Of a stretch of DNA of 64,000 nt, positions 45,146 to 55,553 are shown piece by piece. The translations under genes were made by a program, and so were the position numbers. The notes below the pieces were generated by a model. That model worked only from the letters and a program-made list of their open reading frames with translations. It was not told the DNA's origin and ran no database searches. This stretch comes from Scylla paramamosain (lineage: Eukaryota; Arthropoda; Malacostraca; Decapoda; Portunidae). Location of the stretch: positions 14,065,755 to 14,129,754 of the forward strand of contig NC_087173.1 of assembly GCF_035594125.1 (NCBI RefSeq), written 5' to 3'. The first letter of the stretch is position 1. The number at the start of each line of letters is the position of its first letter.

Positions 45146-45249
45146 GTGTGTATTGTGAAGAGGTGAATTGAATGGCTGTATTTTTCATTCTTTCTTCTGT
45201 GGTAAAAGAATGTCAAAAAGCAAGCTCGTTCATCGCTTTCTTGTCTTCC

Positions 45250-45475
45250 TGTAGTCATTTTCATTGCTTTTATATTCTTTCCACTAATTCTCTCTTCCTC
45301 TACTTCCTACAGTCACTTTCATTTAAGTTTTCTATTCATTTCACTAATTCTTTTCACTCTCTATTTCTTATAGCCATTTTCACTACTCTTTCTTATTCTC
45401 CTCTCTCCCTCCATGTCTCACAGCCATTTTCATCATCCTTTTCTAGTTCACTAATTCTTCTCACTTCCTCTGCTT
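45250..45475. repeat. Tandem array resembling copied 3' splice sites
   Basis: Four imperfect units of about 50-60 bp, each with a pyrimidine-rich stretch, a GTAG/ACAG/ATAG/ACAG end (near 45254, 45312, 45373 and 45422) and a TCATTTTCA-type continuation. Confidence 0.65.
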
Positions 45476-45479
45476 CGAG

Positions 45480-45911
45480 ATAACTGGACCACAGGAGCAT
45501 GTTGCCACAGCTCTAGGGAAACTGTGCACATCCCTCAGCAGTAACATAGCTATCCCAGTAGCGACAGGATACTTAGACACTCACTACAATGCAAGGAAAG
45601 TTTACGTCAAGGACCAGATCTTGCGCTGCTCTTGGAGAAACATTGTGCATCTCTTGAACAAGAGTGAGACTGGGGACCCTCTTCTAGATAATCGGAATGG
45701 TTCTGAAGTTAGCCTTGTGTCTTCTGTCCCTAAGGATCCTCCAGTCCTTGCATCTCCCCTTTGGCACCATATCTTGTGCTGCTATCAGAAAAAAGTGCTT
45801 CTTTGGAATGAAACTGAGAGTGAGGATGGTGTTTCAGGTGCTGGGAATAGTACTGAACTTAGTCTCATTTCTGGTGTCCCTGTGCATCTCCCAGTCCTTA
45901 TATTAATGTGA
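45480..45911 (+). other. Unassigned open reading frame, internally repeated
   Basis: A 143-codon plus-strand frame without stops reads ITGPQEHVATALGKLCTSLS, later YLDTHYNARKVYVKDQILRC, then two related halves. The halves contain GSEVSLVSSVPKDPPVL and STELSLISGVPVHLPVL, a duplication of roughly 135 bp. I do not recognise it. It could be an exon of the same gene or a decayed repeat; no upstream ATG or clear donor defines it. Confidence 0.3.
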
Positions 45912-46114
45912 TGTCTTGCTAACTCTCATGCTGTCTCACTCAGTTTGGTACAATTGTTTACTGCAAGTTTAGAGTTTAGTTTTCAATGTAAGGTCACTGA
46001 TAGTAAAAGGAGTGGTTGAATGCTTCTCTTTCTCATCTTGTCTTCCTTTTCCTTGTCCTCTTCCTCATTTACTTGCATTTCTCTCATTCTCTACCTCCTG
46101 GTCTTTTCCTTCAT

Positions 46115-46237
<123 letters not shown>

Positions 46238-46238
46238 G

Positions 46239-46356
46239 GATGGCCAAGGAAATCCATCTCAAATACCCAGAGATCCTCCATGCCGCTCACCCCTTCTTCC
46301 TCTCCCTCAAGTTTGTGGGTGCTGGTGGCTCTCTCCTGGATGGAGCAGTTTTCGTG
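46239..46356 (+). CDS. Candidate fibrocystin-L-like exon (m)
   Basis: One nucleotide completes a codon and then the frame reads [39 protein letters not shown] to a GTGAGA donor (phase 0). It is protein-like with clean splice signals, but I see no decisive family motif. Its phase-2 entry does not match exon (l). Membership in the same transcript is inferred from position and strand. Confidence 0.5.
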
Positions 46357-46620
46357 GTGAGACACACAAGAAACCTTAACTCTCATGCCTTGGGTCTTAT
46401 GGGAACTGTTTTCAAAGAGAAAGAGTCTGGTTTGTGGTAAGACACACTGGGAACCTTAACTTTTATCCCCATATTGTGAAATGCCTGAGGTGTTATGAGA
46501 ACTGTTTTCAAAGAGGAGTCTGGTTTGTGGTAGGAAGTGCGGGGAACCTTAACTTTTATCCCCATATTGTGAAATGCCTGAGGTGTTAATGGAACTGTTT
46601 TAAAAGAAGAGTCTGGTTTT
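46357..46620 (+). repeat. Intronic minisatellite copying the splice donor
   Basis: Three imperfect units (80 and 93 bp apart) start with the donor phrase GTGGTGAGACACAC and its variants GTGGTAAGACACAC and GTGGTAGGAAGTGC. Each continues with GGAACCTTAACTTTTATCCC-type sequence and CTGTTTTCAAAGA. Confidence 0.85.
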
Positions 46621-46699
46621 TATGATTGGTTGATTGATGATGCAGAATATTATTAACTATTTCCTGAATCATGAAAAAAATGTCCTTGAAAATCCCATC

Positions 46700-46855
46700 A
46701 GCTTTCATAAGGACTGTTTTCATGATAATGAGTCAGGTTCTCATAGGTGTTTCTTTCTTCTGGTGATGCAGAATACTTGTTAAACTATCACCAGAATCAT
46801 GAAGTACCCTTGAAAATTCCAGTAAGTATTTCTAAAGGTCACTGAGATGGTTAGT
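46700..46855. repeat. Dispersed foldback-like repeat copy
   Basis: Contains the left arm (GTCAGGTTCTCATAGGTGTT), centre (GATGCAGAATACTTG) and right arm (ATCACCAGAATCATGAAG, ACCCTTGAAAAT) of the family described in the findings. Confidence 0.75.
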
Positions 46856-46932
46856 CCAGTGACTGTGTGTTTTGTTGTTTTCTTGTGTATATTTTGTCTC
46901 TCATTCCACGTAGTTCTCTTGTTTCTTCTCAG

Positions 46933-46968
46933 GATCAAAAGATATTGATTGAGATACTGGGGAGGGAT
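46933..46968 (+). CDS. Candidate 36-nt micro-exon (n)
   Basis: Between TTCTTCTCAG and the donor GTGAGT there are exactly 12 codons, DQKILIEILGRD, in phase 0. This matches the phase-0 end of exon (m). Short exons exist in this gene family, but this call rests on splice signals and phase alone. No further exon of this gene was found to the right. Confidence 0.4.
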
Positions 46969-46991
46969 GTGAGTGCATGCCCAAGGCGAGG

Positions 46992-46993
<2 letters not shown>

Positions 46994-47058
<65 letters not shown>
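46994..47058. repeat. (GA)n microsatellite
   Basis: About 32 GA units. Confidence 0.97.
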
Positions 47059-47062
<4 letters not shown>

Positions 47063-47073
47063 AGTGTGTGTGC

Positions 47074-47106
47074 GTGTTTTATGCACACACAGTGTGCATA
47101 AAACAC
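47074..47106. repeat. Perfect 15-bp hairpin at the LINE-A4 junction
   Basis: GTGTTTTATGCACAC (47074-47088) is followed by loop ACA and its exact complement (47092-47106). LINE-A4 begins 8 bp later. Confidence 0.92.
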
Positions 47107-47348
47107 CTGCCAGTGGCAGTAGACACCTGCCAAAATGATAATTACTCCCAGTGAGGTCTAAAGCACTGTTCAGGGGGTGCTGTGAACTTATCATTAAACC
47201 CAGCTGTGACCTCACTGAACGTTTCCCTTTGTGTCTCACAACACAAGGGGGTAGTCACAGCCTGCCCTCTAAAGACAACTCTCTTCCTCCACACAAAACT
47301 ACAAGCACCTAATAACACACACACCCTTCACTCAAAAATTTTAAAATC

Positions 47349-48518
47349 ATGGCGACTCCTACACCAGCCTCGGAGTCCCCATCTGGGGAGGGGACCATAA
47401 ATGTCCCCAGGTCGGACTGCCTTTCTGTCGACGACCCTAAGTGTCTTGACACCCCCCTCAACTTTTTCTTCATTAACTTCTGCAACATTCGCGGTCTAAG
47501 ATCTAATTTTCAATCTGTAGAACACCACCTCTCCTCTTCTAAACCTCATCTTCTTTTCCTCACTGAAACTCAGGTGTCTGAGGCAACTGACAGTAGCCCC
47601 TTTTCTGTTCCCTCCTACTTTCTCTATCCTCATTTTCGATCCAAAGCTGGATGCTGCGTTTATGTGCGCAATGACTTAACCTGCTCTCGTGCCCACGCTC
47701 TTGAATCTTCCGAGTTTTCCACCATCTGGCTACGACTACAGAGTCATTCTCATACTAAATTTATCTGTGCTGTATACCTCTCTCCTAACTCCTCTGACTA
47801 TAAGAAATTCTTTGACTACTTAACTTCCAAAGTGGAGCACATTCTGACCCTCTTCCCTTTTGCAGAGATCTCCATTCTTGGAGACTTCAATGTTCACCAC
47901 CAGCTTTGGCTTTCCTCTCCCTTCACTGACCATCCTGGTGAACTAGCCTACAACTTTGCTATCCTCCATGACCTAGAGCAATTGGTGCATCACCCTACTC
48001 GTATTCCTGACCGTCTTGGAGATACGCCCAACATTCTTGACCTTTTCCTGACCTCTAATCCTTCTGCTTATGCTGTCACCCTTTCTTCTCCGTTGGGCTC
48101 CTCCGATCACAATCTCATATCTTTATCTTGTCCTATCACTCCAATCCCTCCTCAGCATCCCCCTAAGCGAAGGTGCCTCTGGCGTTTTGCCTCTGCTAGT
48201 TGGGGGGACCTGAGGAGGTATTTTGCTGATTTTCCTTGGAATGACTACTGCTTCCGTGTCAGAGACCCGTCTTTGTGTGCTGAGCGCATAACAGAGGTGA
48301 TAGTGTCTGGCATGGAGGCGTACATTCCTCACTCTTTATCTCGTCCTAAACCTTCTAAACCTTGGTTTAACACAGCTTGTTCTCGTGCTATACATGATAG
48401 AGAGGTGGCCCACAAAAGGTACTTAAAGCCTTCCTTCACCAGAATCTCACGCACTTTATATTTCTGCCCGGAACCATGCCAAGTCTGTTCTCCAACTAGC
48501 CAAAAACTCCTTCATTAA
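47349..48518 (+). pseudogene. LINE-A4 endonuclease (one frameshift)
   Basis: The ATG at 47349 opens a frame with an N-terminal extension, then [20 protein letters not shown] (active-site Asn), [15 protein letters not shown] (metal-binding Glu), [40 protein letters not shown] (Asp/Asn) and [20 protein letters not shown] (Asp-His). All APE-type endonuclease motifs are present. After [20 protein letters not shown] and [10 protein letters not shown] an extra A (about 48424-48426) shifts the frame. Without that base the frame would continue into RT. The protein nicks target DNA for target-primed reverse transcription. Confidence 0.9.
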
Positions 48519-48549
48519 CAGAAAATGTCAAAACCTTGCAAGATCTAAC

Positions 48550-49663
48550 TCCCCTCGTGGTTTCTGGCATCTAGCCAAAAATATCTCCAATAACTTTGCT
48601 TCTTCTTCTTTCCCTCCTCTACTTCAACCAGATGGCACCACTGCTATCACGTCTATTTCTAAAGCTGAACTCTTTGCTCAAACCTTTGCTAAAAACACTA
48701 CCTTGGACGATTCTGGGCTTGTTCCTCCCTCTCCTCCACCCTCTGACTACTTCATGCCACGTATTAAAATTCTTCGTAATGATATTTTCCATGCCCTCGC
48801 TGGTCTAAACCCTCGGAAGGCTTATGGACCTGATGGGGTCCCTCCTATTGTTCTCCGAAACTGTGCCTCCGTGCTTGCACCTTGCCTAGTCAAACTCTTT
48901 CAGCTCTGTCTGTCAACATCTACCTTTCCTTCTTGCTGGAAGTTTGCCTACATTCAACCTGTTCCTAAAAAGGGTGACCGCTCTAATCCCTCAAACTACC
49001 GTTCTATTGCTTTAATTTCCTGCTTATCTAAAGTTTTTGAATCTATCCTCAACAGAAAGATTCTTAAACATCTATCACTTCACAACCTTCTATCTGATCG
49101 CCAGTATGGGTTCCGTCAAGGCCGCTCTACTGGTGATCTTCTGGCTTTCCTTACTGAGTCTTGGTCATCCTCTTTTAGAGATTTTGGTGAAACTTTTGCT
49201 GTTGCCTTGGACATATCAAAAGCCTTTGATAGAGTCTGGCACAAAGCTTTGATTTCCAAACTACCCTCCTACGGTTTCTATCCTTCTCTCTGTAACTTCA
49301 TCTCAAGTTTCCTTTCTGACCGTTCTATTGCAGCTGTGGTAGACGGTCACTGTTCTTCTCCTAAATCTATTAACAGTGGTGTTCCTCAGGGTTCTGTCCT
49401 GTCACCCACTCTCTTCTTATTATTCATTAATGATCTTCTAAACCAAACTTCTTGTCCTATCCACTCCTATGCTGATGATACCACCCTGCACTTTTCCACG
49501 TCTTTTCATAGACGTCCAACCCTTCAGGAGGTAAACATATCACGCAGGGAAGCCACAGAACGCCTGATTTCTGATCTTTCTAAAATTTCTGATTGGGGCA
49601 GAGCAAACTTGGTATTGTTCAATGCCTCAAAAACTCAATTCCTCCATCTATCAACTCGACACA
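48550..49663 (+). pseudogene. LINE-A4 reverse transcriptase, C-terminally truncated
   Basis: An open frame carries GLNPRKAYGPDGVPPIVLRN, CWKFAYIQPVPKKGDRSNPS, NYRSIALISCLSKVFESILN, DRQYGFRQGRSTGDLLAFLT, AVALDISKAFDRVWHKALIS (catalytic Asp), SINSGVPQGSVLSPTLFLLF, HSYADDTTLHFSTSFHRRPT (catalytic DD) and DWGRANLVLFNASKTQFLHL. It then leaves LINE-A sequence at 49664 and reads into unrelated sequence. The last part (thumb/connection, GLIRPCMEYASHVWG in A1) is missing. Motif wording is Jockey/I-like; clade assignment is tentative. Confidence 0.9.
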
Positions 49664-49899
49664 ATCCTCCATCTTTTCATTTCCTTCTCCCTCCCGCTTA
49701 CCTAATTCTCTTTCCTTCCTTTCTTTTCTCCCGACACCTCTTACATTCCCTCCTCCTCCTCCTCCTCCTCCTCCTCCTCCTCCTCCTCCTCCTCCTCCTC
49801 CTTCTCTCTTATCTCTCTCATCACCATAACAGACACGTCTTGTACAGTTTTCCTTAGAAGCTTACCTCACACACACTCACACACTCACTCACTCACTCA

Positions 49900-49984
<85 letters not shown>

Positions 49985-49991
49985 TCACTCA

Positions 49992-50090
<99 letters not shown>

Positions 50091-50100
50091 ACACTCATTT
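49664..50100. repeat. (TCC)n and (CA)n/(CACT)n microsatellites
   Basis: A TCC run (49748-49803), then a CA-rich tract (49866-50095) with ACTC interruptions. Confidence 0.95.
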
Positions 50101-50678
50101 ACTCGTCCATCCATGCACTCATTTACTCATTCACTCACACACTCACACACTCGCTCAATCACTCACTCATCCACACACTCATTTTTTTCTATTTATTTAC
50201 TCACACACTCACCCACCAACCAACTCACTTCCATATTCATCCATTCACTCGCTAGCTTATTCATTCACCCACGCACAATTGTTGACTGACACTCACGCAC
50301 TCATATTTACCCATTTCCTCATTTTTATTCCCTCAAAACTCATCCTGCACTTTGCATTCAACTCTATGGGTTCATCCCGCCGCTCATGACTTTCACGCCT
50401 CATTTTTATTCATTTAAAAGGGAGATTTTATTCATCTACTTACTCATCTATCTATCAGTTTTCTATTGGTCTGTTTTAATATTAATTTTTTGTAATGAAG
50501 TATTGTGTTAGTTAATTGTCATGAGTGAGTGAGTGAGTGAGCTAGTTACTTAATTACTTAGTTAGTTGGTTGGTTAATTAGTTAGTTAGTTCGTTAGTTT
50601 ATGAGCGAGTGAGTGAATGAGTGAGTTACTGTGTTAGTATGAGTAGGTGAACAAGTAATTTGCATTTTCATTTTTCTA

Positions 50679-50680
<2 letters not shown>
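50101..50680. repeat. Degenerate tetranucleotide-rich sequence
   Basis: Diverged CACT/CATT units (50101-50300) and GAGT/GTTA units (50520-50640). No gene is present. Confidence 0.7.
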
Positions 50681-50722
<42 letters not shown>

Positions 50723-50800
50723 CATTATTATCATTATTATTATTATTATTATTACTACTACTACTACTATTGTTATTGTTATTATTATTATTACTATTTT
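50681..50800. repeat. (ATT)n microsatellite
   Basis: ATT triplets with ATC and ACT variants. Confidence 0.95.
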
Positions 50801-50950
50801 ATCCTATTATGTCACAATGAACACAAGATTATCTGTGTATGTCTGTTTGTTTGCCCATTTTGTCTCCGCCTATTTGTCTGTATACGTCTATATTTCTGTC
50901 AATATGTCTGTCTGTTTGTATATTGTATTTGTCTGTATGCCTGTCTGTCT

Positions 50951-50953
<3 letters not shown>

Positions 50954-50994
<41 letters not shown>
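50954..50994. repeat. (GA)n microsatellite
   Basis: About 20 GA units, preceded by CTGT-rich sequence (50850-50953). Confidence 0.95.
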
Positions 50995-50999
<5 letters not shown>

Positions 51000-51174
51000 T
51001 ACGTGGAATCCTATATACGTATATCCTTATGGAGAAAAGGATCAGGGACGGAGAGGAAAGAGGGGGAGGAGGAGGGGGGGAGAAGGAAGAGGATTGAGCC
51101 CACCACCACTACCATCACTTCTCTCTTCCATTCACTCTTCCAAGACCTATACGAGACATAACTTTGCTTTGACC

Positions 51175-51177
<3 letters not shown>

Positions 51178-51258
<81 letters not shown>

Positions 51259-51272
51259 CGCGCGCGCGCGCG
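51178..51272. repeat. (GT)n-(CG)n compound microsatellite
   Basis: About 36 GT units continue without a break into 11 CG units, all alternating purine-pyrimidine. Confidence 0.97.
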
Positions 51273-51659
51273 CTCCTTTTTCCTTTTTTTATCTCTACAG
51301 TATAGTTTCATCTCATAGCTAATCACTTGACAAAATATGTATGTATAATAATAATAATAATGATAATAATAATGATAATAACCTCGCCTTGCTCCTCTAT
51401 CTCACTCCCTCTCGTTTCCTTATTCTCTCGCACTCAGAATCTAACAAATAACAAATGCATTAATAAGCAAACAAATAATACAAAACACACAGTCACTAAT
51501 AATTACAAAGCTGTTGCCAGGTGTGCGCTTTGCTGCCCTGAAACTGGTCGTGAGAGGAAGATTAATGGAGTCTCGGCGGCGCGACAAAGTTATAATATCA
51601 CCTACACCCAAGAAAAGATCGCCACGCTACTTCTCCCACCAACTAACTACCAATAGCCA
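51273..51659. other. No gene recognised
   Basis: A short AAT run (51344-51384); otherwise nothing identifiable. Confidence 0.5.
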
Positions 51660-51895
51660 GGATCAAACTTGCTTTCTTTCGCCTCTTCCTCTCAGCTTCT
51701 CATCACTATCGTAACATTGTGTCGCTTCCTCGCCCTCTCTTTCCTGTCTCCCCTCTTCTTCCTTCTGCCGGATCGAACTTGCTTTCTTTTACCTTCTCCT
51801 TCTTCGCTTCCCATCACCATCGTAACTTTGTGTCGCTTTTCTTCTCTCTTCCTCCTGTCTTTCCTCTTCTCCCTCCTGCAAGATCGAAGTTGCAA
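51660..51895. repeat. 110-bp tandem duplication plus partial third unit
   Basis: GGATCAAACTTGCTTTCTTT (51660) and GGATCGAACTTGCTTTCTTT (51770) start two related units. A third starts at about 51880 and fades after 20 bp. Confidence 0.85.
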
Positions 51896-51984
51896 TCTTA
51901 GGGACGCGAGGACACAACAAGGCGAGAGACACAACACACTTAGACACATTCTCAGACGTTTAACTCTCTCATAAAGACTTCAAA

Positions 51985-52640
51985 GGTCACATTGATGGTT
52001 AATCGGGTTCTCAAGGAAGCTTTTCCCCCATTAATGATGCAGATTCCTCGCCAACTGTCACTAAAATCACGGAAATACCATGGAAATCCCTAAAACGCTA
52101 ATAACTTCCACTAAGAGTCTACTCAAAATAGTCAAAATGAGGCATTAAAATGTCTGAGAATACGGTACTAAGAATCTACCAATTGTCAGGTTTGGTAAGG
52201 AGACTGTCACCACATCGGAGGAGTTATGACTTTAGGAAGGAAACGTGCTCAGGACAAAGTGAATATGAACTGTCAGGTTTTATGAGGAGACCATCAGCGC
52301 ATCACAGGAGTTATGATTGAGGGAACACACCATACACTAGAAAGGAGTGCACAATATATAGGATCGTACGAGTATTCTGAAACACTTCTGTGCCGCACCT
52401 CCACTACTTTCAAAGGCTCTAGTTGAAATTACACGGGTTTTTAATGTTTTTTTTTTTTTTTTTTACCGTTTTAGTGACAGATTAAGGGAATTTCTACATT
52501 ATTAAAAGGAGAAACAGCCTTGAGAACCCGGCTAATTATCTCTGTGGCCTTTAAAAATAGTCGCAGAGAGAGAGCAAAGCGTTTCTGAACACGGGCCATA
52601 CTCGCCTGTACTACACTACACGATCAGAGCCATCCCGGGC
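51985..52640. repeat. Dispersed foldback-like repeat copies
   Basis: Copies at about 51985-52135 and 52430-52610 contain the arms, the central GATGCAGA phrase and, in the second, the CTGTGGCCTTTAAAAATAG and 'gagagcaaagcgtttctgaacacgggcc' extension. No gene is present. Confidence 0.7.
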
Positions 52641-52745
52641 GTGTGGGGAGAGCGAGGCTGGCCAGAGCATCATCACCCAGCCTGTCACCGCCACTCACCA
52701 CACCCGCTGCACCAGACACGATGGGATGAACATATTGGATCCTGA
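52641..52745. other. No gene recognised
   Basis: GC-rich unique sequence. Confidence 0.4.
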
Positions 52746-52747
52746 GC

Positions 52748-52820
52748 GCACGCGCGCGTGTGTGTGTGTGATCTGACGCTCAATAAAGTTATCTGTTTGT
52801 CTATTTATCTATCCGTCTAG

Positions 52821-52889
<69 letters not shown>
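52748..52889. repeat. (CG)n/(GT)n and (GT)n microsatellites
   Basis: A short CGCG-GTGT run (52748-52770) and a longer GT run (52822-52890). Confidence 0.95.
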
Positions 52890-52892
<3 letters not shown>

Positions 52893-53405
52893 ATCTAGCC
52901 ACCATCTACTTATTCAGCGTAATTGAAGTGTTTGACGGCGGGGGCGTCCAATGGTACACTCTCTGGATTGGATAGTTTGTTGTGCGTACATAAGCCGATT
53001 AAGAAAGAAAGGAAGTAAGAGAGAAAAAAAAGTAGAAAGAAAGGGATTTAAAAAAAACAGACTGAAGTAAAGAAAAAAGTAAGAAGCAGAGAAAGAAAGT
53101 AGGAAGAAGAGACGATGGAAGGAATAATGGAAAACAAAGAACAAGTACACACTAAAGAGACGAAGAGGAAGAAAAGAAAACAAGACGAGACGGAAGATAT
53201 CAAGAAAATAAGGAAAGGAGACAGACACGGAAGAGATAAGAAAGAAAGGTAACAGATACGATAAAAAAAAAAAAAAAGCGGATTTCAAAAGATAAAGCAG
53301 ATGAGTTTGATCTCAAAGCCTCGGGATACGAACTCCCTGAAGCATTCCAATCCCTTCCTGTGAGTTTCGAAAGCCCTAAATTAACATCAAACAATTCCAA
53401 CCTTT
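52890..53405. other. Purine-rich, no gene
   Basis: AAG/GAAA-rich sequence from 53000 to 53280. The reading frames here are low-complexity. Confidence 0.6.
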
Positions 53406-53410
53406 GCTCT

Positions 53411-53490
53411 GCCTCAGTGGCGGAGCGGTGAGCGCCTCTACCCACACACGTGAGATACTGGGTTCGAATCACAGCCCAAAAGCAGGATTC
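53411..53490 (+). mobile_element. tRNA-derived SINE head
   Basis: A-box TGGCGGAGCGG (53418-53428) and B-box GGTTCGAATCA (53461-53471) sit at tRNA spacing with CCTCTACCC between. The 3' acceptor half is not convincing, so a SINE or tRNA pseudogene is more likely than a functional tRNA. Confidence 0.6.
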
Positions 53491-53589
53491 GAACAAGTAG
53501 TAATGGTTTAGTTATGCACCTGTCTGGCTCACCTGGCTGATTGATTAGGTGACTGAGTGTACGTGGGATAGGAAGAAAACGTAAGAGTG

Positions 53590-54334
53590 AGTTTACCTGT
53601 CATGCAAACTTTGGAACTCTCTGCCTTACTCTTACTCTGCCTCTTCTCTCTTTTTTCCTGTCTGAAGCTCGCATTTCAAAACGTTTTGGTGTTTTATCTT
53701 TACTTTTAATAGACTGTAAATTGATGTCATTAGCGTTTCCAAGGGTGTTATTGTGATTCTAGTTTATCTCGTACTTCAAAATTTGTTAGTGTCTTATCTT
53801 TACTTACAACAGACTGTAAAAGGATGTTATTAGGGTTTTCAAGAGTGTTTTCATGATTTTAGTGATAGATTAACGAGTAGGAAAAACACCCATGAAAACC
53901 CTACTAGTCATCGCTGTGGCCTTAGAAAACAGCCCCAGCGAGAGACAAAGCGCTTGAGGATACGGGTCTTGGACAGTTTCAAAGAGGAGCATCAAGGCGC
54001 CTCCAGACACGGCTGAGGAAAGGAGGAAACACGTAAGTATACCTCCCTTAACTCATGATTCGAGGCACCGAGACATTGATCTGAACCATTAACCTGTTTA
54101 CTACGCAGTACTACTAACTATTTATGAACTTTATGCATTCACTAGTTAGTTGGAATACAGCAAATAAAGATGTACTTGTAGGGGATGAGTAAGTAAATAT
54201 GCTTTTTAACCCGTCGATATAAAAAATAATAAATATAAATAAATAAATAAATAAATAAATAAATCATGGTAAAGTTAATCAAATCATCAAATGATAAACA
54301 GAATGAAATTAAACAGATGTCTTGGTACAGAAGG

Positions 54335-54335
<1 letters not shown>
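53590..54335. other. Decayed repeats, no gene
   Basis: 53597-53690 faintly resembles the LINE-A 3' region (TTTGGAACTCTCTGCC). 53735-53975 holds two copies of the dispersed foldback-like repeat, ending in GAGAGACAAAGCGCTTGAGG. An AAAT run lies at 54235-54263. Confidence 0.5.

Positions 54336-54375
<40 letters not shown>
54336..54375. repeat. (CT)n microsatellite
   Basis: About 18 CT units abutting the SINE head. Confidence 0.95.
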
Positions 54376-54377
<2 letters not shown>

Positions 54378-54425
54378 AATCAAACCACTAGCACAGCACG
54401 TCTTACCAGCTGAGCCAGGAGGACC
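54376..54425 (-). mobile_element. tRNA-derived SINE head, antisense
   Basis: On the minus strand, A-box TGGCTCAGCTGG (54407-54418) is followed at tRNA spacing by B-box GGTTTGATTCC (54376-54386) and then directly by (GA)n. A functional tRNA is excluded because the acceptor half is replaced by the microsatellite. Confidence 0.65.
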
Positions 54426-54758
54426 ACTGCCATCAACACAGCACGCCATAGCCATAGCTGCCGGCCACCCCACAAGGGTGCCGTGCCATGGTAGGGGGGG
54501 GGGGTGGCGGCAGTAATGGCAGCACAAAGGCCCACGCTGCCGGTCATTCAGTCAGGAGGCCACACGCTCGCCAGGTGTCTGGAAACCACTGCCTTACCTG
54601 TGCCCGGGACGAGACGCCCCTGCTCCAGACACTGTATTCCTGATTTAACGTTTTGGCGTCCTGCCTCGATTGTTTTCACCAAACCATTCCCAACCGAACG
54701 CCACAATCTGGAGCGTTCGGAATGGTTAGGAAAACTGCCAGATTCACCAGCTGACTTA

Positions 54759-54760
<2 letters not shown>
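54426..54760. other. No gene recognised
   Basis: GC-rich for this window, with a G-tract at 54493-54503. Short open frames lack identifiable motifs. Confidence 0.45.

Positions 54761-54810
<50 letters not shown>
54761..54810. repeat. (CA)n microsatellite
   Basis: About 24 CA units, followed by an AAAT run. Confidence 0.97.
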
Positions 54811-54812
<2 letters not shown>

Positions 54813-55553
54813 AATAAATAAACTTGGTATACTATAAAAAAATCTTTACGTCATTTTATGTGTTATCAAGCCAACTAATAAAGTGTTAGAAATATGTTTA
54901 GCAAGCATCATCAAGTAGAGAACAAGACCCATGGCAAAACGAGCTGACTACTAAGCACAATCTCGGGTGTGGGATATATCATTACCTTAGAACGAATGCT
55001 GTTTTACCTCCCTGTGTAAGTTTAGTTTATCCGTTCAAGTTACACAATTAACATACAGCTTTGCAAATCGTGGCACATGTGAAAGAAACAACCAAGCTTT
55101 GATGCCAAGTCTCAGCAGGACACTGGTGAAGATGGTCTGTGTACATCGTGTTTCCCAGCGTCTTCAGTGTGCCCTGATGGAGGTTATTGTTTTATTCATT
55201 TTTTTTTTTTTCAACGGTGATTTTTTTTTATGGTTTTGGGAGTAGTTTAACAAGGAAATTACATCACAGTTAAGATAAATACTGACGAGATCCTGTCTAA
55301 TCATCTCTGTAGGGTTCGAAAAAACAACGAATTTTACGACCTGTCCGTCATCCTCTCCTGTCTTCCCTTCCTTTCGTCGGCCGAAAAATTATCCTGCTAC
55401 ACAACCGATTAATTTCACAACCTTTAATCTCTTTTTCTATCAATTCTTATCTTCCAGTTCATTTATCCACCATCCCTTCCTCTCTTCCCTGCCTTCTATC
55501 ATCCGAAAGAATATTTCTCTATTTTACTTTGCTAACCAACCTTCTTCTTTGCT
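54811..55553. other. No gene; one dispersed-repeat copy
   Basis: A decayed copy of the foldback-like repeat lies at about 55215-55330 (GTTTAACAAG centre, AATCATCTCTGTAGGGTTCG end). Otherwise nothing is identifiable. Confidence 0.5.

Larger units (their letters stand above)
47114..49663 (+). mobile_element. LINE-A copy A4, youngest copy, 3'-truncated
   Basis: It has the leader from GGCAGTAGACACC, then one nearly uninterrupted coding region for endonuclease and RT. It breaks off within the RT C-terminal region after CATCTATCAACTCGACACAA, where unrelated C-rich and microsatellite sequence follows. The only coding defect I found before the break is a single-base insertion near 48426. Confidence 0.9.

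Noticed and set aside
53418..53471. Functional tRNA gene
   Set aside because: A and B boxes are present but the acceptor and 3' half are not convincing; better explained as a SINE head.
54376..54418. Functional tRNA gene on the minus strand
   Set aside because: The 3' half is replaced by a GA microsatellite.
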